From Clitopilus passeckerianus (taxonomy: Eukaryota > Basidiomycota > Agaricomycetes > Agaricales > Entolomataceae): DNA of 64,000 bases. Below are positions 1-10,645 of this stretch, one piece after another. The stretch spans positions 1,674,001 through 1,738,000 of the forward strand of contig CALYLX010000112.1 in the NCBI GenBank assembly GCA_944990035.1, in the 5' to 3' direction. The notes beneath the pieces were generated by a model. It was given only the letters and a program-made list of their open reading frames with translations, searched no databases and was not told the DNA's origin. Numbering within the stretch: the stretch's first letter is position 1; each line of letters starts with the position of its first letter. The translations under genes and the position numbers were made by a program.

Positions 1-934
1 CTTGGCGGAAATCTTGGCCTGCAGTGTCTTCTTGCAGGGATAGCTCTCCGTCTCAAGTTGCTTGTGCTCGTATTCTCGAGAAAATCATGGTTCTGGATAA
101 GCAAGACGCACAGCCTCGGAATTGACGTCCAAGAAAGGAACTGAGGGTGCATGCACCTGCCCAATTAGGAAACTGCGCATTCCTCAAACTCTTGCTCATC
201 AGCCCGGCAGGACCAGCAACAACGACGCTCAATGAGACGGCGGCAGCCTGTAGAATTACCCAGGATTATGAAACGCGAGAAACAAGATGCCGTAGCATAG
301 AAGCTTCCCAGCAAGCATGGGACATGGCCAAGCTGTCGCCAAGTTCCCCAGATGTGTAGAAAATGGCCTGTAGGCTGCTAGGAAACCCCAGAGCAGTGAG
401 TTGGAAAATCTTTTAATACCCAAACTCTGACTGTGAACGCCGAACAGCACGCTTCCAAGATGGCGGCGCTAATACTGCAATTTTGTCGAGGATCTTCTGA
501 AAATAACGCCCATTTTCCGCCAGCATGCCGCATCGCGAACTTCGAAGGGCAAATTCGGCCTTCTGTATTGCCTATCAACGATGAGAGAAGCGACCAAGCC
601 CACAAGGCCATGAGCCGCGCCCACAGCCCTCGACTGTGAGCCGAGCAGGTTGCAAAGTAACGTGTCTTTGGTCAATTGAACCCGTCAAACATGGACGCAA
701 AAGGAAAGAAAACGAAGTTCGCCGTTCGCTGATCACAACATCGACCCTGGCAATAATGCATCTTAGACCACATTGCAATGACCTTGACACCACTGACGCC
801 CACAATCGGGATAGGGACCGTAACCTTCCGGGCCCGCAGGGGGTTTTTAAGCACTTGGTCAACTCCCCTGCTTTCTTCACCTCCTCGCCTCCGGCAAATA
901 CCAACAACGTTCCGAAATCACTGAACTGAAAAGA
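1..934. other. Left-edge region without a recognisable gene
   Basis: No reading frame here resembles a known protein, and the short open frames on both strands look like chance. The only hint of coding is a stop-free antisense stretch over roughly positions 1-105, rich in Lys, Glu and Gln codons. It is too short and lacks a start, so it is not called. The last 100 bases hold the promoter of the small gene that starts at 935. Confidence 0.5.
844..852 (+). promoter_or_regulatory. TTTTTAAGC element, possible core promoter of the 935 gene
   Basis: A TTTTTAAGC stretch lies 83-91 bases upstream of the ATG at 935. The paralogous gene at 33010 has TTTTAAGC at almost the same distance (87-94 bases). 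The shared position and orientation suggest a TATA-like core promoter element. This is inferred from the comparison only. Confidence 0.4.
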
Positions 935-1462
935 ATGGCCGAAGGAGACCCGTTAATAATGCTGGAAGACTTGTACACGTATATCGATTTGGGCCCCGAA
1001 TTGCTACGTCCAGGACAGGTGCTTCAACGAAAAGACACGCGTCGCAGTCACCGCTCTGCTCGTCGTCAGGCGGCTCGATACACTCCCTACCCTGTTCATC
1101 GTTACGCACCCCACCAAGTCGAGGTCACATATGTGGTAAGTTTTTGTATTTGCACCTGTGGGGGTTTCTTACCGAATAGGTGGTCTTGAGGATCGTGCCT
1201 ACGTCGAAGGACGCGTCGAATTTTCCATGCCCGCCACAGTGAGTTTGTTCACCGTTGACACACCCATATCTAAGACCGTTCATTTTCGATTTCCTTTCTC
1301 AGCATCCAGTTCATGGACGACCGGGTCATACCGACTTTGTTTTCAACGTGTTTACGGTATAAACTATCACCCCACCGTCAACAGCTGGCAGCTGACCACC
1401 GCCTTTTCCTTTTTGTTCCCCAGTGGGCATCAGAGGTGATAACGCAGTCCTTGCATGGCTGA
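935..1462 (+). CDS. 113-residue protein of unknown function, copy 1 of a paralogue pair
   Basis: I do not recognise this family. The model has four exons: 935-1135, 1191-1238, 1303-1356 and 1424-1462, all joined in phase 0. The product begins MAEGDPLIMLEDLYTY, continues with an Arg-rich middle (residues 31-58, including RYTPYP) and ends WASEVITQSLHG. There is no signal peptide or membrane segment, so it is probably cytosolic or nuclear. The model is supported by the gene at 32491-33010 on the other strand: its four exons have the same coding lengths (67, 16, 18 and 12 codons), the same intron phases and clearly similar protein, including DLYTY, PELL-PGQV, AYVEGRVEF and NVF. Conservation across all three introns is strong evidence of real coding. 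A tempting alternative acceptor at 1180 gives a frame that the paralogue does not share. Confidence 0.72.
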
Positions 1463-2123
1463 TTCCTCGACTGTCCTGACGATTACAACTTCGCCAGCCC
1501 ATCACCTTGATGGGCTTGCCCCTCTTCGCTGGTTTCCAGTTCGACTATGATATCAAAAGGCTATCAAGACACCGTTCCCACAACCTAGCCTTTATAGCAC
1601 GCCGCCCAGCGGCAATGCACCCACAACCGCCTGTGTCCAGCTCGCTCAGGATCTGCCAGATCTGTGGTTTCTTAACGATGGACCTCGTTCGAGAAGACCA
1701 CCCTTGCTGATTGGACGCTTCGTCCCAAAACACTTGTACACTTCGTATAAGCCCGGTCATTCGTTGTTTTCTGCTGCATTTCAATAAATGTATGTTCATG
1801 CTGCTCTTAGCTACATCATAAAAATCCCCTTCCGGTTATGGCATCCAACCCTGGACAATTTTACAAGTTTTCGAATAAAATACATATATCTGGTTGACCC
1901 TCGCCTGCAATAACCACCTTACCTTCGAACACCGTGATCAACCGTGTGTCACCCATTTCAACACGGTGCTCTCATTGTCCTCGTATGCATCTCTCATGGA
2001 GACGGCAATTAAGCGGTTACAATAAACCTCGAACTGCCGTAGTCTATCTTCACCATTCAATATATACAAAATCTCGAATTCGCCCCAAAGTACGTAACGG
2101 GGCCCGCATCACCCCCACTGAGC
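1463..2123. other. Intergenic region, tail-to-tail
   Basis: This stretch separates the small gene ending at 1462 from the stop codon of the BAR-SH3 gene at 2124. I see no conserved reading frame. Its left part is probably the 3' UTR of the small gene. Confidence 0.5.
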
Positions 2124-3844
2124 TCACGTATCCTGAACATAATTGCCCGGAAAGACGCCCTGCTCTCCATTCGCCAACCGTCCCGTCCACCAATCCTCCG
2201 CATTCCCACTCCTCTCCACAATCTCTATCCTCTCCCCAGTCCTAAAACTCAGATCCCCCTCCGCCTGCGCATCAAAATCGTACAACGCGATCACGTAGAC
2301 CGGCTGGGGGATGATCTTGGGCTTGGGCTTTAGTGGTGGTGGAGGTGGAGGCGCACGCTTGGCTGCTGCGGCCGAGAGGGCGGAGTTGGACGACGCGGAG
2401 GAGACGGAGCGGGAGATGCCTGTGCTGCCGGCTGGGGTGTAGGGTGGTGGAGGGGCTGCTGCTGCGGCCTTGGAACCGAAGGCGGGAGGTGGTGGGGGTG
2501 GGGATTTCTTGAATGAGCCTGCTGAGGGTGGGGGCGCTAGTCTGGAGGTGGAGGACGATGCACTTGCGGTGGATTGCATGCGTTGCAAACCGCTGTTGGA
2601 CCTTGAGGCTTGTACCAGTTTTGCTGTTATGGAGTTTAGGGAGGAATGAAAGATGGGGATAGGATTCGTACGTACAAACTGAGATGATGCGCTTGACGAT
2701 CTGGAGGTTTTCGATGACCTCCCAAGCGTTTGTCCGTTTTTCTTCGTACTCTGCCTGAATCTGGGCGCCGGGGACATTGCTGATGTCATATTTCCCCTCT
2801 TCTGCGAAGCTGTTCATCTTTTCCATGATAAGGTAATAGATATTCAATCTATGCGGAATGTGCTTAGACGAACCGGGGGATGCAGTCCGAAAAGCAAACA
2901 CGTACTGCATGTAGAAGAATGAATTGAACAGCGGATCGATAAACTGGGTCGACAGCTGCATGAACCGTGGAAGGTCCTGCTTTAGCGCGCTGTTGATGTA
3001 CTCATATTCATTGGTGGCAAGCTCAAAGTCTTGTTCAAGCTTGAACAGATTCTTCTCATCATTGAGCGTCTTCTCCTTCTTGTCCCTGAGTTTAGTCAGG
3101 GAATTATTGAAACGATCATAATCAACAAGCTATAATTTGCACAATTAATTAGTTGTTCCAGGAACATTAACACCCCGCAAATATATTAAACTCACTTTAT
3201 GATCGCGCTTCGTGATCGTCTTCCTGATAGTCTTCAACACGACCTGTAGCTCCTTGGTGGGACCCATGATTCTGCTCTCGATCAACTCCAGTTCAGGCGA
3301 GACGAGGGCCCTCATTTCCTCCATCGCGTTTCCGTACTTGGTGACATTGTTGATAGTCTGTTCTGCCTCGGAGTGCTTCCCGATGAGATCGTACTCGCTG
3401 GCCATGGGGGAGAAGATCGTTGCGAAGTGTGTCCCGAAAGAAGCGGAGGAGGTGAAGAGTACTGTACATCCGGGTGACAGGTGAATAATATGAGGAGTAA
3501 AAGCGAGAAACGAGGACGTACGATTAACGTTATCTATGAAAACCTTTGTATCCTTCAACAACTTCTCCGCGCCAGTTTCCATTGCGGTGAAATGCCGATT
3601 GTATTCATCGAATTCAGGATCGTTGGATTCTGTTTATATAGACAAAAACGTGCACAGATAGGATTCCAGACGTCAAACGCGAAAAGAACAGAAATCGCAG
3701 TCCTCACTGACTTTTGGACATGCCAATCTTACTGGTGACAGTAAATGGCGTCCTGTCAACGGCGTTACGAAATCAGTCTCGTTCCTTCTCTTCGCTGTAC
3801 TCGACAATAGCGTACCTCTTAATGGCTTTGCCTAGTCCCTTCAT
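2124..3844 (-). CDS. RVS167: Amphiphysin-like BAR-SH3 protein (Rvs167/Hob1)
   Basis: The product bends membranes at endocytic sites and links them to actin; in yeasts it works as a dimer with an Rvs161-type BAR protein. The first coding exon (3844-3816) encodes MKGLGKAIK, followed by [14 protein letters not shown], a typical N-BAR amphipathic start. The BAR coiled-coil spans roughly residues 20-260 ([71 protein letters not shown]). A Pro/Ala/Ser-rich linker with poly-Pro runs follows. The C-terminal SH3 domain carries [15 protein letters not shown], the Trp pair in EDWWTGRL, and GVFPGNYV. The length, about 440 residues, is close to yeast Rvs167. Six or so short introns are needed. The start is chosen because [10 protein letters not shown] is conserved in the family. 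It is divergent from SDO1, 214 bp away. Confidence 0.93.
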
Positions 3845-4058
3845 CTTTGCACACGTTCTCCTCTAAGTCAACGACGATGAAGACGGAAAGAGGAGTTACA
3901 GTCTCAAGAAATTCACACGCTGCAGGGAATTGCCCAGCCCCGCCATGATCATCATGATCTTTGCATGCCCGAAGCGGGACCGGATTATGACTTTTTATGA
4001 GATTAGATTCAAATTGGGTGACTAACGAACTTGAACTTGACTTTGAACGACCACCACC

Positions 4059-5016
4059 ATGCCTATTAACCAGCCTTCAAACCAGATAAAGTAGGTACAA
4101 AGGGCGGTCTGAAGAGCATTGGTGCTGATCAGTAGTTGGCAGATTGACGAACGTATCAATCGTTCGCCTAAAGAAAGGCGGGAAACGATTTGAAGTGCGT
4201 TCCAGCTAGCTTAGCCTGTACAACAACTAATCGCTCTTCAGATTGCATGCTACAAGAACAAAGTACAAGAATGGAGGACAGGAGTGTCAGTTACCACTCC
4301 TCTTTTCTTATGCACCATGTTCTAAATCATGGATATAGGGAAACCAACCTCGATGACGTCTTACAAATAAGCAACGTCTTCATGAACGTCTCCAAAGGTG
4401 AAGTGGCCAAATCAAACGACCTCCAGAAAGCGTTTGGTACCACAGACGTCAACGAGGCCGTCAAAGAGGCACGTCCTCGTAACGTTTATAGTCATTCACA
4501 TCTCACACCACTTCAATACAGATCCTCAAAAAAGGTGAAGTCCAAGTCGGCGAGAAGGAGCGTGAACACGACCTCGCCTCCCTCCGACGTGAAATCGCCA
4601 CCCTCGTCTCTGAGAAATGTGTCTCCCCTTCAACCCAAACACCCTACCCCGTCTCCATCATAGAAAAAGCCATGACCACCGCTGGGTTCTCCGTCAAACC
4701 TGACAAAACCGCCAAATCCCAGGTATCTGGGTGCATCAAGCTGTTGCAGGAGCAGGGCGGGCTAGAGATCCAGCGTGCGAGGATGAGGATACGCGTGAGT
4801 ATGCCGACGGCGGATGGGAAGAAGTTGAGAGAGAAGGTGAAAGAAGGCGCTGAGAAGGTTGAAGAGGAGGATATCGGGGAGAAGGAGTATGAGATTGTGA
4901 TGTTGATTGATCCTGGGCAGTTCAAAGTGATCAACGAGCTTCTGCAGAAGGAGTGTAAAGGACGAGGGAGGCTCGAGACGTTGACGTTCGCGGCTACGGC
5001 TGCGGCGACTACTTAG
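4059..5016 (+). CDS. SDO1: Ribosome maturation factor SDO1 (SBDS family)
   Basis: With the GTPase Efl1, SDO1 releases the anti-association factor Tif6/eIF6 from pre-60S ribosomes in the cytoplasm. The model starts MPINQPSNQIK (4059-4090), then LTNVSIVRLKKGGKRFE, IACYKNKVQEWRTG and the domain I signature LDDVLQISNVFMNVSKGEVA. Domain II is recognisable from ILKKGEVQVGEKER. Domain III ends with EYEIVMLIDPGQFKVINELL and KGRGRLETL. The family is about 250 residues and this model fits. Exons are joined by short introns, and one of them (4469-4521) must use a GC donor to keep VKE-ILKKGE contiguous as in human and yeast SBDS. The gene converges on ALG1, with stop codons 61 bp apart, and shares a 214-bp upstream region with RVS167. 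Confidence 0.94.
4469..4521 (+). other. GC-AG intron in SDO1
   Basis: The exon ends AAAGAG and the intron begins GCACGT and ends AATACAG. The phase-0 join restores the family-conserved KE-ILKKGE. The only in-frame GT alternative would leave a 38-nt intron and add five residues not seen in the family. GC donors are a known minor class with an AG|GC context, which is present here. Confidence 0.7.
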
Positions 5017-5077
5017 ACAGAGAGTCGGATATCTTTGTTGTATTCCCTACTAATACATATAGACGTTACATTTCGTT

Positions 5078-7300
5078 TCATTGTTCGTGGTCCAATTCTC
5101 CCAACACCAATGGCCGAACCACCTGTGCCCAGTTATCTGCAAAAGTAGGCGCCAAAGCCCAATCTAACGAATCTTCGCCTTTATTGCTTGCACTCGGGGG
5201 CCTATACCGGTGTGATCCTTTGGTCGACTTGGTCAATGAAGAGCGAAGTTGGTCAAGTCGGGGCGTGGAGGGGAACGTAGAAAGGAGAGATTCAAAGTGG
5301 GCTGCCAGCTGACTTGCGGTTTTGAATGTGAGGCCGTTTTCGTCGTCCTTGACCAGTTCACCCAGGCTGGGAGGTGTTGGTCAGTGGGAGGCCGTTTGAG
5401 TGTAGAACAGTGGAGGAAACTGACCATTCAAAATCAAGAGCGCATACAGGCAACTTGCAACCGAACATATCAACCACTTTCATTGGCAGGTCCATCTTTG
5501 AAGAGCTTTCATGGAGGGAGACTCCAATATCTGCCGAGCCTACCATTAAGTCCTCATTAGCCCCACTTTCCTTCTATAAAAAAATGTAAAAAGACCCACC
5601 GAGCAAGATAGGGTACTGCTCCGCCTCAAGCCAAAGGCTGACACACCTAACATACTTCCACTTCTCCTGCAACCTCTCCACTTCCTTCATATATGCGGTC
5701 TTCATCGGCCCCTTACCCGTAACAATCACCAACAACTTCGGGAACCTCTTCTTACTCTCCAACTGCCCGAAGTCCTTGCTCGCATGCACCCACCCCGCAT
5801 CATCTCCATTCCCATTGTCGGCGCCTTCATCAGCAACCTCCCTAGCACGCATCTCGTACATCCCCATCGCAGCGAGCAGTATACTGAAATCCTCGTCTGC
5901 GGTCCAGCTCGTAGAGCTCACCACTAACGCCGGCCGGTCCTTTCTCAAGCTGGGCATCTTGATCTCTTCGTACATCTGTCCCGAGGCCGGGATGGGTTTC
6001 TTTGGGAGAGGACTGGGCCCTGTACCTGGACCATGTAGGCCTGTAGCACCTGGAGGTGGTGTACTGATGCTGGCACGGTGGGAGGCTGAGTGCACGGGTC
6101 GACTGGATTGGGATGATGCACTTTGAATGCCTGGAGCTCCTGAGGAGAATGGGGAGGGCGAAGGGGAGTGGGAGGTGGTTGGGGAGGAAGGGGTTGTGTG
6201 CGTGAATGGGGTAGAGTAGGGTGCGTGGGATTCGGGGAAGAAGTCTTTGAGGGAGGGGTTGGCGATGAGGCTTGATCTGAGGCTTAGGAAGAGCTGTGGA
6301 TGAGGTTAGGTGTGGTCCGGACAGGGTGAGGCAAGGGGGGCCTTACTTCGTGGATTTCCTGGGGTGAGGAGCGGTGGAAGTGGGCAGGAGGGCGGTCGTG
6401 GAAGACAAGTTTGTGTTGGCCCCTAAGGACGAAGATTTGTCTGGTGTTTGGTTTGAGAGGATGAGAGAACATACTGCAAGTCCCATTTCTTGACTAAGTA
6501 CTCCTTCATCGCATTCGTTACGAAGAGGTGGGCATAGGCAGTACGGCCAAATGTTCTCTCAAACCTAATGCAAGGGTTAATTCATGATCCCCTGATGTTA
6601 ACGGAAAAGAACATACCAAGTAGCAATCCGAACGAACACATGGTTCTTTCCAAGCTTGAGAGCCAGGATACTATACCCAAGATTATGCCAATCAATGATA
6701 ACCTTGCTGCCTCGTATAGTCCCAATCAGCCACGCAAGCGCAAGGGTGGGTATAGTCGGCGGATTCTATTCTCGTCCATGTTGCGTTAACGTCACTATGT
6801 CATCACTATGGCCAAAGCACAAGCCTCACCTGAACGAGTATGAATTCTGGTGGCTTGGGTATCTCAAAAATAGAGACATAAAGGATGGAAAAGATTTGGT
6901 GTGCAATTTTGAGGGGAGCGAGGAGGACAAATGGGAGGAATTTGAGACTTGCGGGTGGTTCGGGGAGGTAGTGGATTTGGACACGGGGCAGTCGCTCAAG
7001 TGCTGGGATTGGTTTGGAGCCTGTTCATTGTGCTTTTAGCCATCTTCATCGTCCAGAGTGTCGTTGAGACGTACCTCCATAGCCCACTAGATGGGTAACA
7101 AAGTTTGTTTCTGCAAAACATTGTGCATGATACATCATTCTGGGGCTTCTCCCAATATCACCGAGCACAACGATGACCACGCTCCTCATAGAGTGGTACT
7201 CTCGTGGCTTCAGTACTCTCCATGTCGCGTACACAGAGCCTACGAGAACGAGGAGCCAAGCTAAGCCAGAGACGGAGATGGACACATCCTCCAGATTCAT
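5078..7300 (-). CDS. ALG1: ALG1 chitobiosyldiphosphodolichol beta-mannosyltransferase
   Basis: Adds the first beta-1,4-mannose to GlcNAc2-PP-dolichol on the cytosolic face of the ER, an essential early step of N-glycosylation (family GT33). The start at 7300 gives [20 protein letters not shown], a membrane anchor, then [19 protein letters not shown] and HLVGYGG, the N-terminal donor-side signature. Later exons encode [29 protein letters not shown] and [11 protein letters not shown]. The C-terminal half has [50 protein letters not shown] and [12 protein letters not shown] Pro/Ser/Thr-rich insert of about 90 residues (encoded around 5960-6270) separates the two Rossmann halves. The gene has several short introns. 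It is divergent from NFU1 and converges on SDO1. Confidence 0.94.
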
Positions 7301-7427
7301 TGTGGATTGAGTGTGATGTCCGATATCCGAAAAGTAAATGCCGACGGAAGGAGTGCCTTGATTAGTCAGCGCTTTTTTGAGGTCATCCCCGTTCCGGTCA
7401 AGCCTGAAGTTGGCGAGAACAGTCATC

Positions 7428-8414
7428 ATGTCGTCGACCAGTGCTCTGAGGACAATTGCTAGGCTATCGACGAGAACAAAGCCTAGGTACTCTGCTTTGG
7501 CTACAACTTCTAGGAATGCCTTCTCTCCTGCTTTTGTTCGTGCTCGGAATGCTTCGATACTAGCAGCCAATTCTTCTGGGCCTCTGCAGAGGGTAGCTTC
7601 TATACAACGGCCGAACCCACCGCAAAGTGAGCATAACTATGGGCTACCAACTGTACTGGTACTAACAACGACCAGCCCGATCCATGTTTATCCAAACGGA
7701 ATCCACACCCAACGACGACTCACTCAAATTCATCCCTGGTGTTCCCGTCATGGAAACTGGCACCGCTGAATTCCTCGATACCCGTTCCGCTCTCTCTTCT
7801 CCCCTAGCCATCCGCCTTATGGGTGTCGAAGGCGTAACAGGGATCTTCTACGGTCCAGATTTCGTGACCGTCTCTAAAGACTCTTCCTCCGCTTGGCCAG
7901 TACTCAAGCCCGAAATATACTCTATCCTTATGGAATACTTTTCCTCTGGTCAACCTCTCTTTAGAAGTGCTGAGGAGAGGGAGAATGCAGGGCCGCAGGA
8001 TACGAGGATTTTGGATACAGATTCGGAGACGGTGGCGATGATTAAGGAGTTGCTCGAGACGAGGGTGAGGCCTGCGATTATGGAGGATGGTGGGGATATC
8101 GAGTTCCGAGGGTTTGATGAGAGCGAGGGTGGGACCGGGTTGGTGAGGGTCAAGCTAAAGGGAAGTTGTAGGGGGTGCTCGAGTAGCACGGTCACGTTGA
8201 AGAGTGGGATTGAGAGGATGATGATGCATTATATCCCAGAGGTCAAGGGTGTTGAGCAGGTTTGTGTTATGCCTGATTCTTTATGTCCTTTTTACTGACT
8301 GGAATATAGGTTCTCGACGAGGAGGAGGAAATCGCCTTGAACGAATTTGAAAAGCTCGAAAAGCGCCTCGGTAGCCAACCGGCCGAAGGGGCCACCAAAA
8401 AGGAATCTGAGTAA
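7428..8414 (+). CDS. NFU1: Mitochondrial Fe-S cluster carrier NFU1
   Basis: NFU1 delivers [4Fe-4S] clusters to mitochondrial targets such as lipoate synthase and respiratory complexes. The N-terminus (MSSTSALRTIARLSTR) is rich in Arg, Ser and Thr without acidic residues, as expected of a matrix-targeting sequence. The Nfu N-domain has MFIQTESTPNDDSLKFIPG and GVTGIFYGPDFVTVSK. The C-terminal Nfu domain has RPAIMEDGGDIEFRGF and the cluster-binding CxxC in GSCRGCSSSTVTLK. Two introns are needed; the second is 8260-8309. The product is about 295 residues. An in-frame ATG at 7377 would add 17 residues and also suits a presequence; I prefer 7428 because it leaves more room for the divergent ALG1 promoter, whose ATG is at 7300. 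Confidence 0.93.
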
Positions 8415-9037
8415 GACTCTATACCCCTCCCTCCCGTAAATGCCTCAGACCTCTCAACAATGCCGTACAGCATGGCACAGTACATGTCGGTGTAGAACAT
8501 CCGAGAATAGAGGGTTTAACGCCAATGGCCCGACTGCCGTGCTCACGCGGACCACCCACCCCAACCCACTAGGCACCAGTGCCTCCACCGCGAGACTTTT
8601 CGGCTGGTATTGGTCCTCGGATTGATTTCTATCAGTAAATCTGGGGAAGGAGAGTCGGCTTCAATATTCAATGTGCCCAGGACGAGGTACTGGAGGCGCT
8701 GGAAAGTAGTAGACCTTTATTCCATTAGTACTAGCCTAATACCATGTAATTGAAAGTGATTCCAACTTGCAACAAACGTGTGCATTCGATTGTCTGATTT
8801 TGGCCTGCTGACCATGCCATTCATTCGCCAAGCGCTTCCGTCGCTTACCGGATGGACCCTGTGAGCCGCTGACATAATCGGCCATCCTTCCCCTTGCATA
8901 GTGACGTGCTCAGACTGGTATATAGAGACGGCTATTCTCCAGGGTTTGCCCGTTTCCCCGTGTCTGCTGCATACTACGACCAGTACATCTTGTCGTTGCT
9001 TCACCCTGTCTTTAGTGCAGTGGGTTCAACGTAAACG
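8415..9037. other. Intergenic region between NFU1 and the copper-fist gene
   Basis: This 0.6 kb holds the NFU1 3' end and the upstream region of the copper-fist gene. I see no further coding sequence and no clear copper-response element. Confidence 0.5.
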
Positions 9038-10645
9038 ATGGTATGTGTTCTGATCATACAGGCTGAAGAAACACTGATTCGAGTCTGGATTCATAGGTCT
9101 TCGTTAATAGCAAGAAATTTGCCTGGTAAGGCCTTCTTCATCCCCTCTTCTCACACGCCACCGCTAATTCTGATCTCATCACCTTCGTGTTCACAGTGAA
9201 TCATGTATAAAAGGACACCGTTCCTCATCATGCAGCCATACCGACCGACCATTATACGAGATCAAGAAAAAGGGAAGACCAGTATCACAGTGCGAAAAGT
9301 GTAGAGAGCTCAGGCAGAGCAAGAGGGTGCATTCGAAATGCACTTGTAACGATGGAAAAGAGAAGGGGAAAGAGACGACTGCAAAGACAACTGCGAGACG
9401 TAGGTGATCACCCCCGAAACAGTGCATAGCGAAATTAACGCATATACCTATCTGCACAGCTCCCAGATTCCGTCACATCGCACCCGCTCTACCGAACGGA
9501 TTGCAGGATGTAATGAAGGTTTCCGGATCTGGATCACCCCTTCCCGTCGATGTCCGGCAGCGTGGTATGCAGCTTGGACATTTCAGTGCTTATTGCAATC
9601 TAATGTTTCACCTCTAGTGGACACCCTTCTCAATCCGTGCCACTGCAAGAGCGTCTGGAAATGCCAATGTCGCTCAGACCGATCTCCCGGCGGTCACAGC
9701 AGGGCAGGTTCTACAGGCCTAGATGAGCTTGCTCGGGCCGCAGCTGGCTTGGAGCTAGCAGCACCTACACCAACCAGGGTATCCGGTGCCCGCATCATCA
9801 AGAAGGTTGGTAATAAACGATTACCCTCACGGCCTGCGTCGCCTTCGAATGCTCCCAGTCGTGGTGGCTGCGGATCATGTTGTTCCTCCAAAAAGAGGAG
9901 AAAGAACTCAAGTGTGGAACCCGAGAAGGGACCTGAACTGCCACCATTACTCTTTGATGAGATTTTCTCCTCGACTTCTCCGCCTTCCTTGCCGACAATC
10001 AGCATCCCGACGTTTGACACTATGCCACCATTGAGTGCGATACACTCAATTGCTGGTACGGGATGTACGTGCGGCGTAACATGCGCATGTCCTGGATGTG
10101 TGGAACACAGAGGCAAAGATCATGCATCGAATACTCACAAGGACTGTACCGATGGGTGTGGAACTTGTGTTGACCACAGCCAGGTTGAGCTGCCGAGCAA
10201 CGCTGCGGTTGCGAGCACTTCAGCGACTTCCTCCTCGTCAGCATCTTCACAGTCTACGACAAACTTCCTTGATGCCTTCTTCGCACGTGCCGCATCTCTT
10301 CCCCAGCCACCCTCCCCTCGTCTCCGCGTTTCGACTATCTCACTTGATCCTACTAACATCACCATCTACCCCGACATCGCGTTCTCCAACACCTTCTCCC
10401 CAGCGTCGTCAATGCTGGAGGTGGGACGAGCGTTCGGATTGATAAATGTACCGAAGTTGGAGTGCTGTGGTGGATCGTGTGGTTGTCCCAGTGGGATGTG
10501 TGGGTGTGGCGAGAAATGCGATGGGTGTTGTTCGGAGCATTTGGAGAAGATGGATGAGGAGCAGGCAGCTACGGAGACTGTGGAGGCGCCTGTAGCGGCT
10601 CCGTTAGCGGCTCCAGCGAGGAGCTGCTGTGCTGGGAAGGCGTAA
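9038..10645 (+). CDS. CUF1: Copper-fist transcription factor (Cuf1/Mac1/Ace1 type)
   Basis: A nuclear regulator of copper and/or iron homeostasis genes. The copper-fist domain covers about residues 1-43: MVFVNSKKFACESCIKGHRS, CSHTDRPLYEIKKKGRPVSQC and the paired CEKCREL and CTC, including the RGRP-type minor-groove motif as KGRP. The ATG (9038-9040) is alone in its coding exon; the intron begins at 9041, exon 2 is 9097-9125 and exon 3 starts at 9197. Downstream are three Cys-rich patches: LNPCHCKSVWKCQCR, GCTCGVTCACPGCVEH with CTDGCGTCVDH, and a C-terminal CCGGSCGCPSGMCGCGEKC. Such patches bind Cu(I) and switch activity in Mac1 and Cuf1. Whether it activates copper uptake or detoxification cannot be told from sequence. 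Symbol is by family resemblance only. Confidence 0.9.

Noticed and set aside
1..105. Stop-free antisense stretch that reads EYEHKQLETESYPCKKTL, possibly the exon of a gene cut by the left edge
   Set aside because: Only about 35 codons, a stop lies just upstream, and there is no start or family match. A run of this length is expected by chance.
1934..2245. 103-codon + strand frame over the end of the BAR-SH3 gene
   Set aside because: It overlaps the well-supported SH3 exon in antisense and is rich in Ser/Pro codons only because of the low-complexity DNA there.
7377..7427. Alternative upstream start for NFU1
   Set aside because: It also gives a mitochondrial-like leader, so it cannot be excluded, but it would leave only 76 bp to the divergent ALG1 start codon.
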